A stretch of 64,000 nt of DNA, from positions 3,224,001 through 3,288,000 of the forward strand of contig NZ_AP022596.1 of assembly GCF_010731895.1 (NCBI RefSeq), in the 5' to 3' direction. Position numbers and translations under genes: made by a program. Origin of the DNA: Mycolicibacterium helvum (lineage in GTDB: Bacteria > Actinomycetota > Actinomycetes > Mycobacteriales > Mycobacteriaceae). The notes beneath the pieces are model-generated. The model was not told the origin of the DNA, searched no databases, and was given only the letters and a program-made list of their open reading frames with translations. Shown in pieces: positions 46,973 through 56,082 of this stretch (positions are counted from its first letter, which is position 1; the number at the start of each line of letters is the position of its first letter).

Positions 46973-46994
46973 CCCGGGTGCATATGTACCCGGG
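46973..46994. promoter_or_regulatory. 22-bp near-perfect palindrome
   Basis: Arms CCCGGGT and ACCCGGG flank the core GCATATGT; the whole is self-complementary except for one G/T pair. It is centred between the permease and kinase genes, four bases from the direct repeat. It is a candidate operator rather than a terminator because both genes point away from it. The rest of the 280-base gap shows nothing else I can assign. Confidence 0.5.
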
Positions 46995-47177
46995 GAGCGA
47001 GGGCAATGTCGACAACGGCTCTGTGGTGCGACGACGACATTGTTACCCCCGCCAGATCGCCTGGTCAACAGGAACAATCGGGTAAATGTCGGCCGAATGT
47101 TTCGGCCGTGTTTCCCTGGGCCCGGCAACGAAACAACGGCGTTAAAACTGCCGATTTGGTCTGCTCGTTGAACGGTT

Positions 47178-48209
47178 ATGGTCCACACTGAGCGCATGCC
47201 GGGACTGCCGCCGACCCATGAGTTGTTCGCGCGCGCTGCCCTGGCCGCCTACGGCCGCAACAGCGAGACGCCGCTGCGGCTGCTCAGCCTCTCCGAGAAC
47301 GCCACTTACCTGGTCGACGACGACAAGCCCATCGTGTTGCGCGTGCATCGTCCCGGTTATCACTCGCTGGAGGCGATTCGCTCGGAGCTGGCGTGGATGC
47401 AGGCGCTGCGCACCGAAACCCCAGTTGCCACGCCGGAAGTGATCGAAGCCCGCGACGGTGCCGACGTCGTGGTCGCCGAGGTCGACGGCGCTGCGCTGCA
47501 CGTCGACGCGGTGACGTTCGTGGCAGGCTGCACGGCGGAGGAGGATCCCGAGGCCGTCGGATTCGACGAACTCGGCCGGCTAACCGCCGTCATGCACGAA
47601 CACGCGCGCAACTGGACGTTGCCCGGTGACTTCACCCGGTTCCGCTGGGATCTCGAGACGATCCTCGGCCCGCAGGCCCGTTGGGGTAACTGGCGCTTGG
47701 CGCCCGGCCTGACCGACGCCGACCGGGCCCTGATCCAGCGCGCTGCCGACCAGATCACCGCGAAGCTGACCGACTTCGGCTGCGCGCCAGATCGGTTCGG
47801 CCTGGTGCACGCCGATCTCCGGCTGGCCAATCTGATGGTCGACCCGACAGACGCAGCGGGTGGGATCACCGTGATCGACTTCGATGACTGCGGATGGTCG
47901 TGGTACCTGGCCGATCTCGGGGCGGCGGTGTCGTTCATCGAGGACACCCCGGCCGGTGAGCGCATCATCGCCGAGTGGCTCACTGGCTACTTCGAAGCCG
48001 GGTCATTCTCCGCCGATCACCTTGCGCTGATTCCGTCATTCGTGATGATGCGTCGAATCATGCTCACTGCCTGGATCGCATCCCACCACGACGCCGACGC
48101 GGCGATCGGTGTCGGCGAGCAGTTCGCGCCCGACACCGCGCAGCTGGCGCATCGGTATCTAGAAGACCGCACGTGGTTGCAGGATGCGATCTTCGGGTCG
48201 CGGGTCTGA
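47178..48209 (+). CDS. APH-family small-molecule kinase, hydroxylysine-kinase-like
   Basis: 343 residues of the aminoglycoside phosphotransferase/choline kinase fold. The catalytic loop reads HADLRLANLMVD (about residues 212-223) and the metal-binding site is VIDFDDCGW. Such kinases phosphorylate hydroxyl groups of small amino alcohols. Next to an AGXT2L-type phospho-lyase, the likely substrate is an amino alcohol such as hydroxylysine, ethanolamine or aminopropanol (inference). ATG 47178 is used; ATG 47196 is the alternative and neither has a strong ribosome binding site. The SDR and GntR genes follow closely on the same strand. Confidence 0.82.
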   Translation: MVHTERMPGLPPTHELFARAALAAYGRNSETPLRLLSLSENATYLVDDDKPIVLRVHRPGYHSLEAIRSELAWMQALRTETPVATPEVIEARDGADVVVAEVDGAALHVDAVTFVAGCTAEEDPEAVGFDELGRLTAVMHEHARNWTLPGDFTRFRWDLETILGPQARWGNWRLAPGLTDADRALIQRAADQITAKLTDFGCAPDRFGLVHADLRLANLMVDPTDAAGGITVIDFDDCGWSWYLADLGAAVSFIEDTPAGERIIAEWLTGYFEAGSFSADHLALIPSFVMMRRIMLTAWIASHHDADAAIGVGEQFAPDTAQLAHRYLEDRTWLQDAIFGSRV

Positions 48210-48236
48210 ATCACGGCATAGCAGAGAGGATTGCAC

Positions 48237-49013
48237 GTGTTTGATCTGCAGTCGACGGCGGTTCTGGTGACTGGCGGCAGCAAGGGCATCGGGCGAGGTA
48301 TCGCCGCTGTGTTCGCCACCGCTGGAGCCAACGTGGCGATCGCCGCGCGGTCAGCGGCCGAACTCGACACGGCGGTGGCTGATTTGGCGACGCTGGGCAC
48401 CGGGAAGGTGATCGGCGTGCAGGCCGACGTGACCGACCCGGTGGCCTGTGCCGGCCTGGCCGCCCAAGTGCTGGATGCGTTCGGCGGTATCGATGTCGTG
48501 TGCGCCAATGCCGGCATCTTCCCCGAGGCGCCGCTGACCACCATGACCCCGGCGCAGCTGGCCGAGGTCCTCGACGTCAACGTCAAGGGCAACGTCTTCA
48601 CCGTTCAGGCCTGCCTGGACGCGCTGATCGCCTCCGGGCGTGGTCGGGTGATCTTGACCTCGTCGATCACCGGGCCGATCACCGGATTTCCGGGCTGGTC
48701 GCATTATGGGGCGTCGAAGGCCGCGCAGCTGGGGTTCATGCGCACGGCCGCGATCGAACTGGCTCCGCACGGGATCACCGTGAACGCGGTGCTTCCGGGC
48801 AACATCTTCACCGAAGGCCTGGCCGATATGGGCGAGGAGTACATCGCGGGCATGACCCGCGCGATCCCGGCCGGCGCGCTGGGCAAGCCCGAGGACATCG
48901 GTCACCTCGCCGCGTTCCTGGCCACGGTCGAGGCCGGCTACATCACCGGCCAGGCCATCGCCGTCGACGGCGGACAGGTGCTGCCGGAGTCTCCGGATGC
49001 GGTGCGCCTCTAG
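48237..49013 (+). CDS. short-chain dehydrogenase/reductase in the kinase operon
   Basis: 258 residues from GTG 48237, with AGAGAGGA upstream. Classical SDR: cofactor motif [13 protein letters not shown] motif CANAGI, catalytic Ser in LTSSITG and YGASK. FabG-like; the lack of an obvious arginine or aspartate specificity pattern leaves the cofactor open. In this operon it may process the aldehyde, alcohol or hydroxy acid produced by the phospho-lyase route. It is followed four bases later by the GntR gene. Confidence 0.87.
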   Translation: MFDLQSTAVLVTGGSKGIGRGIAAVFATAGANVAIAARSAAELDTAVADLATLGTGKVIGVQADVTDPVACAGLAAQVLDAFGGIDVVCANAGIFPEAPLTTMTPAQLAEVLDVNVKGNVFTVQACLDALIASGRGRVILTSSITGPITGFPGWSHYGASKAAQLGFMRTAAIELAPHGITVNAVLPGNIFTEGLADMGEEYIAGMTRAIPAGALGKPEDIGHLAAFLATVEAGYITGQAIAVDGGQVLPESPDAVRL

Positions 49014-49017
49014 GCCG

Positions 49018-49803
49018 ATGGAAGAGTCGGAGGGGGGCCCGATAGCCGAGGATGTGCGACGGCGCATCCTCTCGATGCTGGCGCAGGGCACGCTGCGGCC
49101 CGGCTCGCGGTTGGGCACCGAACGTGAAATGGCCGATCGCTTCGAGGTTTCCCGGTCCACCCTGCGCAGCGCGCTGTTGCCGTTGAGCCGCGCTGGAGTA
49201 CTGGAGCGGCGGACCGGCCGCAACGGGGGCACCTTCGTCCGCGCTGACGTGGTGGAACGCAACGCCGCCGAGTTGGCCGGCCTGCCGGCCCGGTTACGCA
49301 GCGGCGGTCACACCAGCGCCACCCGCGTGTTGTCCACCGATCGCCGGCCGCCCACTCCGGCGGAGGCCGCTGCGCTGGAAATCGGCGATCACCGAGAGGT
49401 TTTCGCGATTCGCAGGCTGCGCTACGCCGATGGGGTACCGCTGTCGGTTGACTTTTCCTGCTTCGTCGCCGACCACGTCGTCGATCTGCTGGAGCAACCA
49501 CTGGGCGGCTCGCTCTACGAGTTGTTCGCCGTCCGTTACGGCCTGGTGCCCGCCACGTCCAGCGAGACCATCGAGGTCGTCAGCGCTAGCCCTCGGGAGG
49601 CGCAGTGGCTCGGAGTTGCGCACCGGCGCCCGCTGGTGGCGATCACCCGGGTCACCCGCGATGCTGCCGATCGGCCCTTCGAATACGCCTACGACCTCTT
49701 CCGCGCCGACCGGGTCCGGTTGACGGCGACGACGTCGACGGTCACCGCACGGGAACGCCGCGGCACGGACGGCCGGGTGGAACGCTCGGTCAGCAGCGCC
49801 TGA
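49018..49803 (+). CDS. GntR-family regulator (HutC/UTRA type)
   Basis: 261 residues from ATG 49018. The N-terminal winged helix (GTLRPGSRLGTEREMADRF, then VSRSTLRSALLPLSRAGVLERR) is followed by a UTRA ligand domain from about 95 (VFAIRRLRYADGVPLSVDFSCFV, ITRVTRDAADRPFEYAYDLFRADR). Regulators of this subfamily sense the pathway substrate or a phosphorylated intermediate. It is last in the kinase-SDR operon and probably controls both divergent operons through the repeats at 46945-46994. Confidence 0.88.
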   Translation: MEESEGGPIAEDVRRRILSMLAQGTLRPGSRLGTEREMADRFEVSRSTLRSALLPLSRAGVLERRTGRNGGTFVRADVVERNAAELAGLPARLRSGGHTSATRVLSTDRRPPTPAEAAALEIGDHREVFAIRRLRYADGVPLSVDFSCFVADHVVDLLEQPLGGSLYELFAVRYGLVPATSSETIEVVSASPREAQWLGVAHRRPLVAITRVTRDAADRPFEYAYDLFRADRVRLTATTSTVTARERRGTDGRVERSVSSA

Positions 49804-49812
49804 GGCGCTAAT

Positions 49813-50184
49813 GTGAGTGCGGTGACGACCAAACCCGCGATCGAATTCCCCGACGGCCCGGCGCCCACCGAACTGGTCATCAAAGACCTGGTGGTCGGCG
49901 ACGGCGATGAGGCCACCCCCGGTGCCGTCGTGGATGTCCACTATGTGGGTGTCGAGTACGACACCGGTGAAGAGTTCGATAGCTCGTGGAATCGCGGGGA
50001 GTCCATTTCCTTCCCGCTGCGCGGGCTGATCCAGGGCTGGCAGGACGGTATTCCGGGCATGAAGGTTGGCGGTCGGCGTCAGCTGACGATCCCGCCCGAG
50101 CAGGCCTACGGCCCGGCCGGCTCCGGACATCAGCTGTCCGGCAAGACGCTCATTTTCGTCATCGACCTGCTGGCCACCCGCTAG
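49813..50184 (+). CDS. FKBP-type peptidyl-prolyl isomerase
   Basis: 123 residues from GTG 49813. A single FKBP domain: VDVHYVGVEYDTGEEFDSSW, then FPLRGLIQGWQDGIPGMKVGGRRQLTIPPEQAYG and LIFVIDLL, with the conserved active-site aromatic residues. It catalyses proline isomerisation in protein folding. There is no signal peptide, so it is cytoplasmic. It starts ten bases after the GntR stop, but its housekeeping function suggests an unrelated role. Confidence 0.93.
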   Translation: MSAVTTKPAIEFPDGPAPTELVIKDLVVGDGDEATPGAVVDVHYVGVEYDTGEEFDSSWNRGESISFPLRGLIQGWQDGIPGMKVGGRRQLTIPPEQAYGPAGSGHQLSGKTLIFVIDLLATR

Positions 50185-50232
50185 CCGTGCATTCGCCGAG
50201 CGCGGTGCACTGTCGGCGTGTGTAATGCCGGT

Positions 50233-50973
50233 GTGAGTAGCCAACCGCGCACTGCGATTGTCACCGGCGCATCCGGGGGGATCGGTTCGGCGATCGCCGC
50301 GATGCTGCACGAGGAGGGTTTCGACCTCACCCTGGTCGGGCGCGATCCGGGCAAGCTGGCGGCGGTGGCGTCGGCGCTCCAGGAGGGGCCGCCGGTGCGC
50401 ACTCTGGCCGGGTCGTTGGCCGAGGACGCGTTCCTCGACCAGATCGTTGAGGACCACGCCGTGCGGCACGGCTCGCTGGATCTGCTGGTGAACAACGCCG
50501 GCGTCGCGGGAAACCGGACCGTCGGCGAGATCACCGCGGACTTTCTCGACGAGCAGCTGGCGCTGAACCTGCGCGCGGTGATACTGCTGACCAGTAAATG
50601 CCTCCCGTTACTCAAGGCGGCTGTGCAGGAGCGTAAATCGGCACAGGTCGTCAACATCGCCTCGAACGCCGGTAAGCGGGGCGAGGCGAGCTTGGCGTCG
50701 TACTCGGCGACCAAGTTCGGCGTCGTCGGTTTCACCGAATCGCTGCACGACGAACTCTCGACCACGGGTATCAAGGCGACCGCGATCTGTCCGGGTCTGG
50801 TGAACACCCCGATGGCCGACGACTACCGCGAGACCGTGGGCGCTGACGAGATGATCGCCCCGAGTGACATCGCCGAAGCCATCCGTATGACGATCAGGGT
50901 GTCGCGCAGTTGTGTGGTGCCCGAGATCGTGTTGCTGCGTCCGATCGAGTGGCGCCAGCCAGATGGCGCTTAG
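50233..50973 (+). CDS. short-chain dehydrogenase
   Basis: 246 residues from GTG 50233 (GTG 50218 is in frame five codons earlier). Classical SDR with TGASGGIGSAIA, NNAGVAGN and YSATKFGVVGF. The substrate is unknown. It lies 48 bases after the FKBP gene and overlaps the convergent hydroxyacid dehydrogenase by four bases. Confidence 0.86.
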   Translation: MSSQPRTAIVTGASGGIGSAIAAMLHEEGFDLTLVGRDPGKLAAVASALQEGPPVRTLAGSLAEDAFLDQIVEDHAVRHGSLDLLVNNAGVAGNRTVGEITADFLDEQLALNLRAVILLTSKCLPLLKAAVQERKSAQVVNIASNAGKRGEASLASYSATKFGVVGFTESLHDELSTTGIKATAICPGLVNTPMADDYRETVGADEMIAPSDIAEAIRMTIRVSRSCVVPEIVLLRPIEWRQPDGA

Positions 50974-51917
50974 CTCGGCACGTACCCGACGGCCGGGTCC
51001 ACGACGTTATGTAGCGGCTCGCCGCGCAGCCAGCGGGCGAGGTTGTCGGTGAACACCCTCATCATGTCGGCTTCGAAGCCGGCGTAGTCCCCCGATATGT
51101 GAGGGGAGACAAGCACATTGGGCATCGACCAGAGCGGCGACTCGGCCGGCAACGGCTCGACCTCGAACACATCGAGCGCCGCACCCGCGATCACCCCGCC
51201 GCGCAGCGCATCGACGAGATCCGACTCGACGACCGTCGGCCCGCGACCGACGTTGACCAGGAATCCGCGCGGCCCCAGCGCGTCGAGCACTGCGGCTCCG
51301 ACCATTGCGGTGGTGGCCGCGGTCAGCGGTGCGGCCAGGACCAGCAGGTCCACCTCGCCGGCCACCGAGACCAACTCCGTACTGGCCCTGACCGCACCGA
51401 ACGCAGGATCGGCACTCGCGGTACGGCCCACCAGGGTGACGTTCACGTCGAGGCGCATCAGCCGTTCCGCGATGGCCCGGCCGATCGACCCGGTGCCCAC
51501 CACGGCCGCGCGGGTTCCAGCCAGCCGCCCCGAAGTCCGGTACTGCCACTGACGCTCGCGCTGCAGGCTCCAGCTGTCGCCAAGCCCCTTGACGTGACTG
51601 AGCACCGCGCCGAGCACCCATTCCGCGATCGGAACGTCGAATACGCCGCGGGAGTTGGTCAAGGTGACCGGGGCCAGCTCGGGGCACAGCAGTCGGTTCA
51701 CCCCGACCGAGGCGGCGTGAACCCAGCGCACCGTACGTGCGCGGCGCAGCATCGCGCCCAGCTCGGCGAAGCGATGGTCCCAGATATAGAGCACCTGGGC
51801 CCCGGACAGCTGCTCGTCGGTGGGTGTCGCGCCGACCTCGACCACTTCTACGCAGGCAGGGATCAGCTCGAGCGGTGGAGGCGGCAGTTCGGGGTCGGGC
51901 TCGGTGACGACCACCAC
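50970..51917 (-). CDS. D-isomer-specific 2-hydroxyacid dehydrogenase
   Basis: 315 residues from GTG 51915-51917. The Rossmann motif GTGSIGRAIAERL, the NVGRGPTVVESDLVDAL stretch and the catalytic histidine region VSPHISGDYAGFEADM identify the family, which reduces 2-keto acids to D-2-hydroxy acids. The substrate is unknown. It is divergent from the class II aldolase gene, which starts 94 bases away. Confidence 0.87.
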   Translation of the reverse strand: MVVVTEPDPELPPPPLELIPACVEVVEVGATPTDEQLSGAQVLYIWDHRFAELGAMLRRARTVRWVHAASVGVNRLLCPELAPVTLTNSRGVFDVPIAEWVLGAVLSHVKGLGDSWSLQRERQWQYRTSGRLAGTRAAVVGTGSIGRAIAERLMRLDVNVTLVGRTASADPAFGAVRASTELVSVAGEVDLLVLAAPLTAATTAMVGAAVLDALGPRGFLVNVGRGPTVVESDLVDALRGGVIAGAALDVFEVEPLPAESPLWSMPNVLVSPHISGDYAGFEADMMRVFTDNLARWLRGEPLHNVVDPAVGYVPS

Positions 51918-52010
51918 GATAGGGCGCTCAATGACGTCGATCTCGGTAGTCTATTGCAGACGAAATACCATCGCCTGATGGATCATTCGACGGCCTGAGC
52001 GAGGTACAGG

Positions 52011-52760
52011 ATGGACGCTGACAGCGCTTTCCTCGATCCGGCTGCCGACGAGCCGGTGCTCACCGATCCCGCTGAATTGCGGGCGCACCGCAAGCGGCGT
52101 CTGGCGTTGGCCTATCGGGTATTCGGCGCGATGGGCTGGGGATCGCTGGGGGACGGTCATATCTCGGCCCGCGACCCTGAGTGGCTGGACTGTTTCTGGC
52201 TCGGGCGTTACGGGGTTCCGTTCCGTTTCATGACCCCTGACGATCTGGTCCTGGTCCATGCCGACGGCTCGGTCGAGGGCGGTGGCCACATCAACGTGGC
52301 CGCCTACTACATTCACGCCCCATTGCACGAGGCCCGCTCCGACGTCATCGCCGCCGCGCACTGTCATACCCCGTACGGGACACCGTTTTCCGCTGAGGTC
52401 ACCAAGCTGGCGCCGATCTCGCAGGAGGCGTGTGCATTCTTTGATGACCACGAGATCTTCGATGACCACGAAGTCAATATCGGGTCGACCGATGGCGGTA
52501 AGCGGATCGCGGCCGCCCTCGGGCAGACCAGGGCTGCGATTCTGCGCAACCACGGGCTGCTGACGGTGGCTACCAGCGTCGACGCGGCGGTCGGCTACTT
52601 CCTGATGATGGAGCGCAGTGCCGAGGTTCAGGTGAAGGCGCGAGATGCCAAACCGATCGGGCCGCAGGCCGCTCGACGGGTACACGACATGCTTGACGAG
52701 CGCGAGGCCTGGCAGGTCTTCCAATGGGCGCAACGAACGTACGTGCCCGAAGCGAACTGA
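52011..52760 (+). CDS. class II aldolase/adducin-family protein
   Basis: 249 residues. The zinc site is visible as HCHTPYG (about residues 117-123) with a later histidine in RNHGLLT. GDGHISARD near residue 45 binds the phosphate or carboxylate of the substrate. Members cleave sugar phosphates or decarboxylate/dehydrate sugar acids. The substrate is unknown. Its stop is three bases from the end of the convergent ureohydrolase gene. Confidence 0.86.
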   Translation: MDADSAFLDPAADEPVLTDPAELRAHRKRRLALAYRVFGAMGWGSLGDGHISARDPEWLDCFWLGRYGVPFRFMTPDDLVLVHADGSVEGGGHINVAAYYIHAPLHEARSDVIAAAHCHTPYGTPFSAEVTKLAPISQEACAFFDDHEIFDDHEVNIGSTDGGKRIAAALGQTRAAILRNHGLLTVATSVDAAVGYFLMMERSAEVQVKARDAKPIGPQAARRVHDMLDEREAWQVFQWAQRTYVPEAN

Positions 52761-52763
52761 ATC

Positions 52764-53741
52764 TCACCCGTTGGCGACGATCAGGCTCAACAGGTCGAAC
52801 ACCACCGTCGCGGCGGCGATCGAGGTGATCTCGGCGTGATCGTAGGCCGGTGCGACCTCAACGACATCGGCGCCGACGACGTTGATCCCGTTGAGTCGGC
52901 GAAGCATTCGCAGCAGTTCCCGTGAGGTCAGCCCGCCCGACTCCGGTGTTCCGGTCCCGGGAGCGAATGCGGGGTCCAGCACATCGATGTCGATCGAGAG
53001 GTATACCGGCAGATCGTCGACTCGGCGGGCGACGATATCGACGGCTGCCTCGACGCCCATGACGTCGAGATCGCCGGCCCGGATGATGTGGAATCCCATC
53101 CGGGCGTCATCGGCAAGGTCCATCCGGTCGTAGATCGGGCCGCGGATGCCGACGTGGATGGAGTGGTCCTCGATCAGCAGCCCTTCCTCGAACGCGCGGC
53201 GAAACGGCGTGCCGTGCGTGACGGGTGCGTTGAAGTAGGTGTCCCAGGTGTCCAGATGCGCGTCGAAGTGCACCAGCGCCAGCGGACCGTGGAATGCGTG
53301 TAGTGCACGAAGATTCGGCAATGCGACGGTGTGGTCACCGCCGATGGCGACGACCTTGCGCCCCCGTTCGCCGATGAGTTCCCGCATGCCGTTCTCGATC
53401 TGGGTGCATGCTTGCGGGATATCGAAGGGGGTGATCGTCACGTCGCCGGCGTCCACGATCTGGACCTGCTCCAGCGGGGCGACACCGAATTCGACGTGAT
53501 ATCCCGGGCGTAACGTGCGGGCCGCCTGACGGACGGCCATCGGGCCGAATCTCGCTCCCGGCCGGTAGGAGGTGCCGCCGTCGAAAGGTAAACCCACGAC
53601 GGCGATGTCGTAGTCGGCTACCTCATGGATATCCGCGATGCGGGCGAAGGTGCCTTTGCCGGCGTAGCGCGGGACCTGGGTCGACGGCGTGGCGCCGACC
53701 GGCGGGCGGGAGGCGTCGCGACCGAACGGGGTGCCTGCCAT
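52764..53741 (-). CDS. agmatinase-type ureohydrolase
   Basis: 325 residues of the arginase/agmatinase fold. The two-manganese site is complete: IGGDHT, HFDAHLDTWD and SIDIDVLDPAFAPG. The family hydrolyses guanidino compounds to urea and an amine; agmatine or 4-guanidinobutyrate are the likely substrates, the latter being common in actinobacteria. It is the third gene of an operon after a binding lipoprotein and a TetR regulator, so a guanidino compound may be the inducer. Confidence 0.88.
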   Translation of the reverse strand: MAGTPFGRDASRPPVGATPSTQVPRYAGKGTFARIADIHEVADYDIAVVGLPFDGGTSYRPGARFGPMAVRQAARTLRPGYHVEFGVAPLEQVQIVDAGDVTITPFDIPQACTQIENGMRELIGERGRKVVAIGGDHTVALPNLRALHAFHGPLALVHFDAHLDTWDTYFNAPVTHGTPFRRAFEEGLLIEDHSIHVGIRGPIYDRMDLADDARMGFHIIRAGDLDVMGVEAAVDIVARRVDDLPVYLSIDIDVLDPAFAPGTGTPESGGLTSRELLRMLRRLNGINVVGADVVEVAPAYDHAEITSIAAATVVFDLLSLIVANG

Positions 53742-53768
53742 CTGTCGTTCGTCTTCCTCTCGGGTTAC

Positions 53769-54371
53769 TCAGGCGTTGTGCAGGGCGATAACGGCGGTGA
53801 ACGCGTGCCGCAGTGTGGCCCGGATCCGGCGCTTGTCGACCGGTCCCAGCGGGCGATACAGGTTGTCGATCTCCAGGCCCGCCATCACCGCCATGACGGT
53901 GCGGGCGTCGAGCTCGGGCTGATGGGATCCGAGCTCGCGAAAGAGTCGGCTCAGCGCGGGAACCATTGCCGCATACCAGGCTTCGAACATCGGCCGTAGC
54001 CGCTCGTCGCGGCTTGCCTCGGTGACCAGTTCGTAGCGGGTGACGATCGCGCCGCGAGGTGAGTTGAATCCGTCGATGATCATGTCGGCGACCAGATCGG
54101 CGAGCGCTGGCGGCGACATCGACGGCTCGAGGCGCTCCGCCGTGCGCACGACGCGGTCGATCTCGCGATCGGACAGCTGGGCGAAGGCCTGTGCGATCAG
54201 ATCGGACTTGTCGTCGAAGTAGTAGCTCAGCGCACCCAATGGTATTTGGGCCTGGTTCGCCACCAGACGCATCGACAGCCCGGCCAGGCCGACCCGGGCC
54301 ATCACCTCGATCGCGGCGTCGATAATCTCGGTGCGCCGCGCCGCGCCTCGTGCAGTGGTGCCAGCCGTCAT
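53769..54371 (-). CDS. TetR-family regulator of the binding-protein operon
   Basis: 200 residues from ATG 54369-54371, overlapping the preceding stop by four bases. The helix-turn-helix is GLAGLSMRLVANQAQIPLGALSYYFDDKSDL. The ligand domain follows, with EIDNLYRPLGPVDKRRIRATLRHAF at the end. A perfect inverted repeat at 55992-56010, between this operon and the divergent SDR, is its likely operator. Confidence 0.86.
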   Translation of the reverse strand: MTAGTTARGAARRTEIIDAAIEVMARVGLAGLSMRLVANQAQIPLGALSYYFDDKSDLIAQAFAQLSDREIDRVVRTAERLEPSMSPPALADLVADMIIDGFNSPRGAIVTRYELVTEASRDERLRPMFEAWYAAMVPALSRLFRELGSHQPELDARTVMAVMAGLEIDNLYRPLGPVDKRRIRATLRHAFTAVIALHNA

Positions 54372-55930
54372 CCCTGGTGTTTCAGAGTGGAGAAGTCGGT
54401 GTCCCACATCCAGGCGGGCTGACTCTGCCAGCCGGAGTAGCCCTTCCGGGCGGCGACGGTGTTGTGTAGGTCAGACAGATTGATCCAGCACAGCGAATCC
54501 CGATAGGCCTTGGCGGCTTCGATATACAGGGCCTGCGACTTGGCCGCATCAGGTTCGGCGCTGCCCGCATCGAGAAGCTTGTCCGCCTCGGGAACCGAGC
54601 AGCCCTGCAGATTCACCGGCGCATTGGTGTACTGGTAGATCCGTGACCAGGTATCGGGATGGGCTGCGTCGGGGTTGAATGAGGCCAGCAGCAGATCTGG
54701 TCGCTGGTCCGGGTTTTGGGGCAGGGCGAAGAACTGGGCCAGCGGGAAGTCGCGGACTGTGGCCTTGAGCCCGGCCTGCTGCAGGATCACCTGCATCTGA
54801 TTGGCCAGATCCTGCAGGCTGCTGTCACCGGTGGGGAAGCCGATCACGACGTCGCCGCCGGCCTTGCCCACTGCGGCCAGCTTCGACGGGTCGTAGTCGT
54901 GCTTGTCGGGCACCGCACCGTCGGGCAGCATCCCGATCGGGTAGAACTGCGTCGACGGAGCGCCCTGCGCACCGAATATCTGTGTGGTCAAAGCGGTCTG
55001 GTCGAGCGCGGCCGACAGCGCGGCTCGCGCGTCGCGTGAGGCGAAGACCGGCGAGCTCGGGCTGACCATGACCTCCGCCTTGACCAGGGCGCTTTCCTGG
55101 AGGACCTCGGTGTCCGGGCCGGCCGCAAGTGCTTCGTAGTCGCCCTTCGACAAGCCGTGCAAGACCATGTCGAGTTGGCCGTTGCCGAGTTCGAGTCGCT
55201 GCACGGCGGAAGCGGTGATCACCGGCATCTGCACCGAGGTGATCTGGCCAGCGGTGCCCCAGTAGTTCTTGTTCGCGCTCATCGTGTAGTGACTGGCCGG
55301 CACCGCCTCGGTCAGCTCGTAGGGGCCGGTTCCGGCGGTGTGCGATGCCAGCCACGCCGATGCGTGGTCGTTGCCGCTGGTGTGCTGGGCCACCGCGGTA
55401 GGGCTGGTCATCAGTGGTCCGTAGGGCGAGGCGAGGTAATCGAGAAATGGCGCAACAGGTTTGGTGAGTGTGACGACGAAGGTGTGCGGGTCCGGAGTCT
55501 GCATGTCCTTCACGTCGGCCAGCATGTAGGCCGGGCCGGCCGCCATGTCGATGCGGCGCTGGAAGCTGGCTTTGGCGGCCGCGGAATCAAACGGTGTCCC
55601 GTCGGCGAACTTGACGCCGTCGCGCAGGGTGAAGGTATAGGTCAGTCCGTCCGGTGTGACGTCCCACTTCGTTGCCAACAGCGGTGCGATCTTCGTCGAC
55701 CCCGGCGCGTACTGCAGCAGTCCCTGGTAGGTCGAGGTCATGATCAGCAGGCCCTCGGGCTGGTAGAAGGTGTCGGGGTCCAGGGGCGGCGGATCAGACA
55801 TCAACGGGGTGCGCACTGTCGACGCGACGGTTGTACTGTCGCGTGCGCTGTTCGTCTTTCCCGAACAAGCCGTGCCGGCCAGCAAGACCGCGGCGATCGC
55901 CAGGGGCGCGATTCCCGACGTGAGTCTCAT
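54368..55930 (-). CDS. family 5 solute-binding lipoprotein
   Basis: 520 residues with a signal peptide and a lipobox at AGTAC (about residue 22). The body is of the DppA/OppA type: LRDGVKFADGTPFDSAAAKASFQRR and SAALDQTALTTQIFGAQGAPSTQFYPIG. These proteins bind peptides, opines or other solutes for an ABC importer. No permease or ATPase genes lie nearby, so it is an orphan. The partner ureohydrolase suggests a guanidino-containing ligand (inference). Confidence 0.87.
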   Translation of the reverse strand: MRLTSGIAPLAIAAVLLAGTACSGKTNSARDSTTVASTVRTPLMSDPPPLDPDTFYQPEGLLIMTSTYQGLLQYAPGSTKIAPLLATKWDVTPDGLTYTFTLRDGVKFADGTPFDSAAAKASFQRRIDMAAGPAYMLADVKDMQTPDPHTFVVTLTKPVAPFLDYLASPYGPLMTSPTAVAQHTSGNDHASAWLASHTAGTGPYELTEAVPASHYTMSANKNYWGTAGQITSVQMPVITASAVQRLELGNGQLDMVLHGLSKGDYEALAAGPDTEVLQESALVKAEVMVSPSSPVFASRDARAALSAALDQTALTTQIFGAQGAPSTQFYPIGMLPDGAVPDKHDYDPSKLAAVGKAGGDVVIGFPTGDSSLQDLANQMQVILQQAGLKATVRDFPLAQFFALPQNPDQRPDLLLASFNPDAAHPDTWSRIYQYTNAPVNLQGCSVPEADKLLDAGSAEPDAAKSQALYIEAAKAYRDSLCWINLSDLHNTVAARKGYSGWQSQPAWMWDTDFSTLKHQG

Positions 55931-55991
55931 CGGCCCAGTTTCGGGGCGACTGATTTCGGCGGTGTGACATGGCGGTTACTACGTTGTACGA

Positions 55992-56010
55992 ACGTCCAAG
56001 ATTTGGACGT
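55992..56010. promoter_or_regulatory. perfect inverted repeat, candidate TetR operator
   Basis: ACGTCCAAGATTTGGACGT: eight-base arms, three-base spacer, no mismatch. It lies 62 bases upstream of the lipoprotein start and 73 bases upstream of the divergent SDR, the usual place for an operator serving both. Confidence 0.65.
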
Positions 56011-56082
56011 GCGACCTAGAAATGCCCGCCGTGGCCCTTTACTGTCGGCGTGGACGGCTGAAAATCGAAGGGACCAAACATA

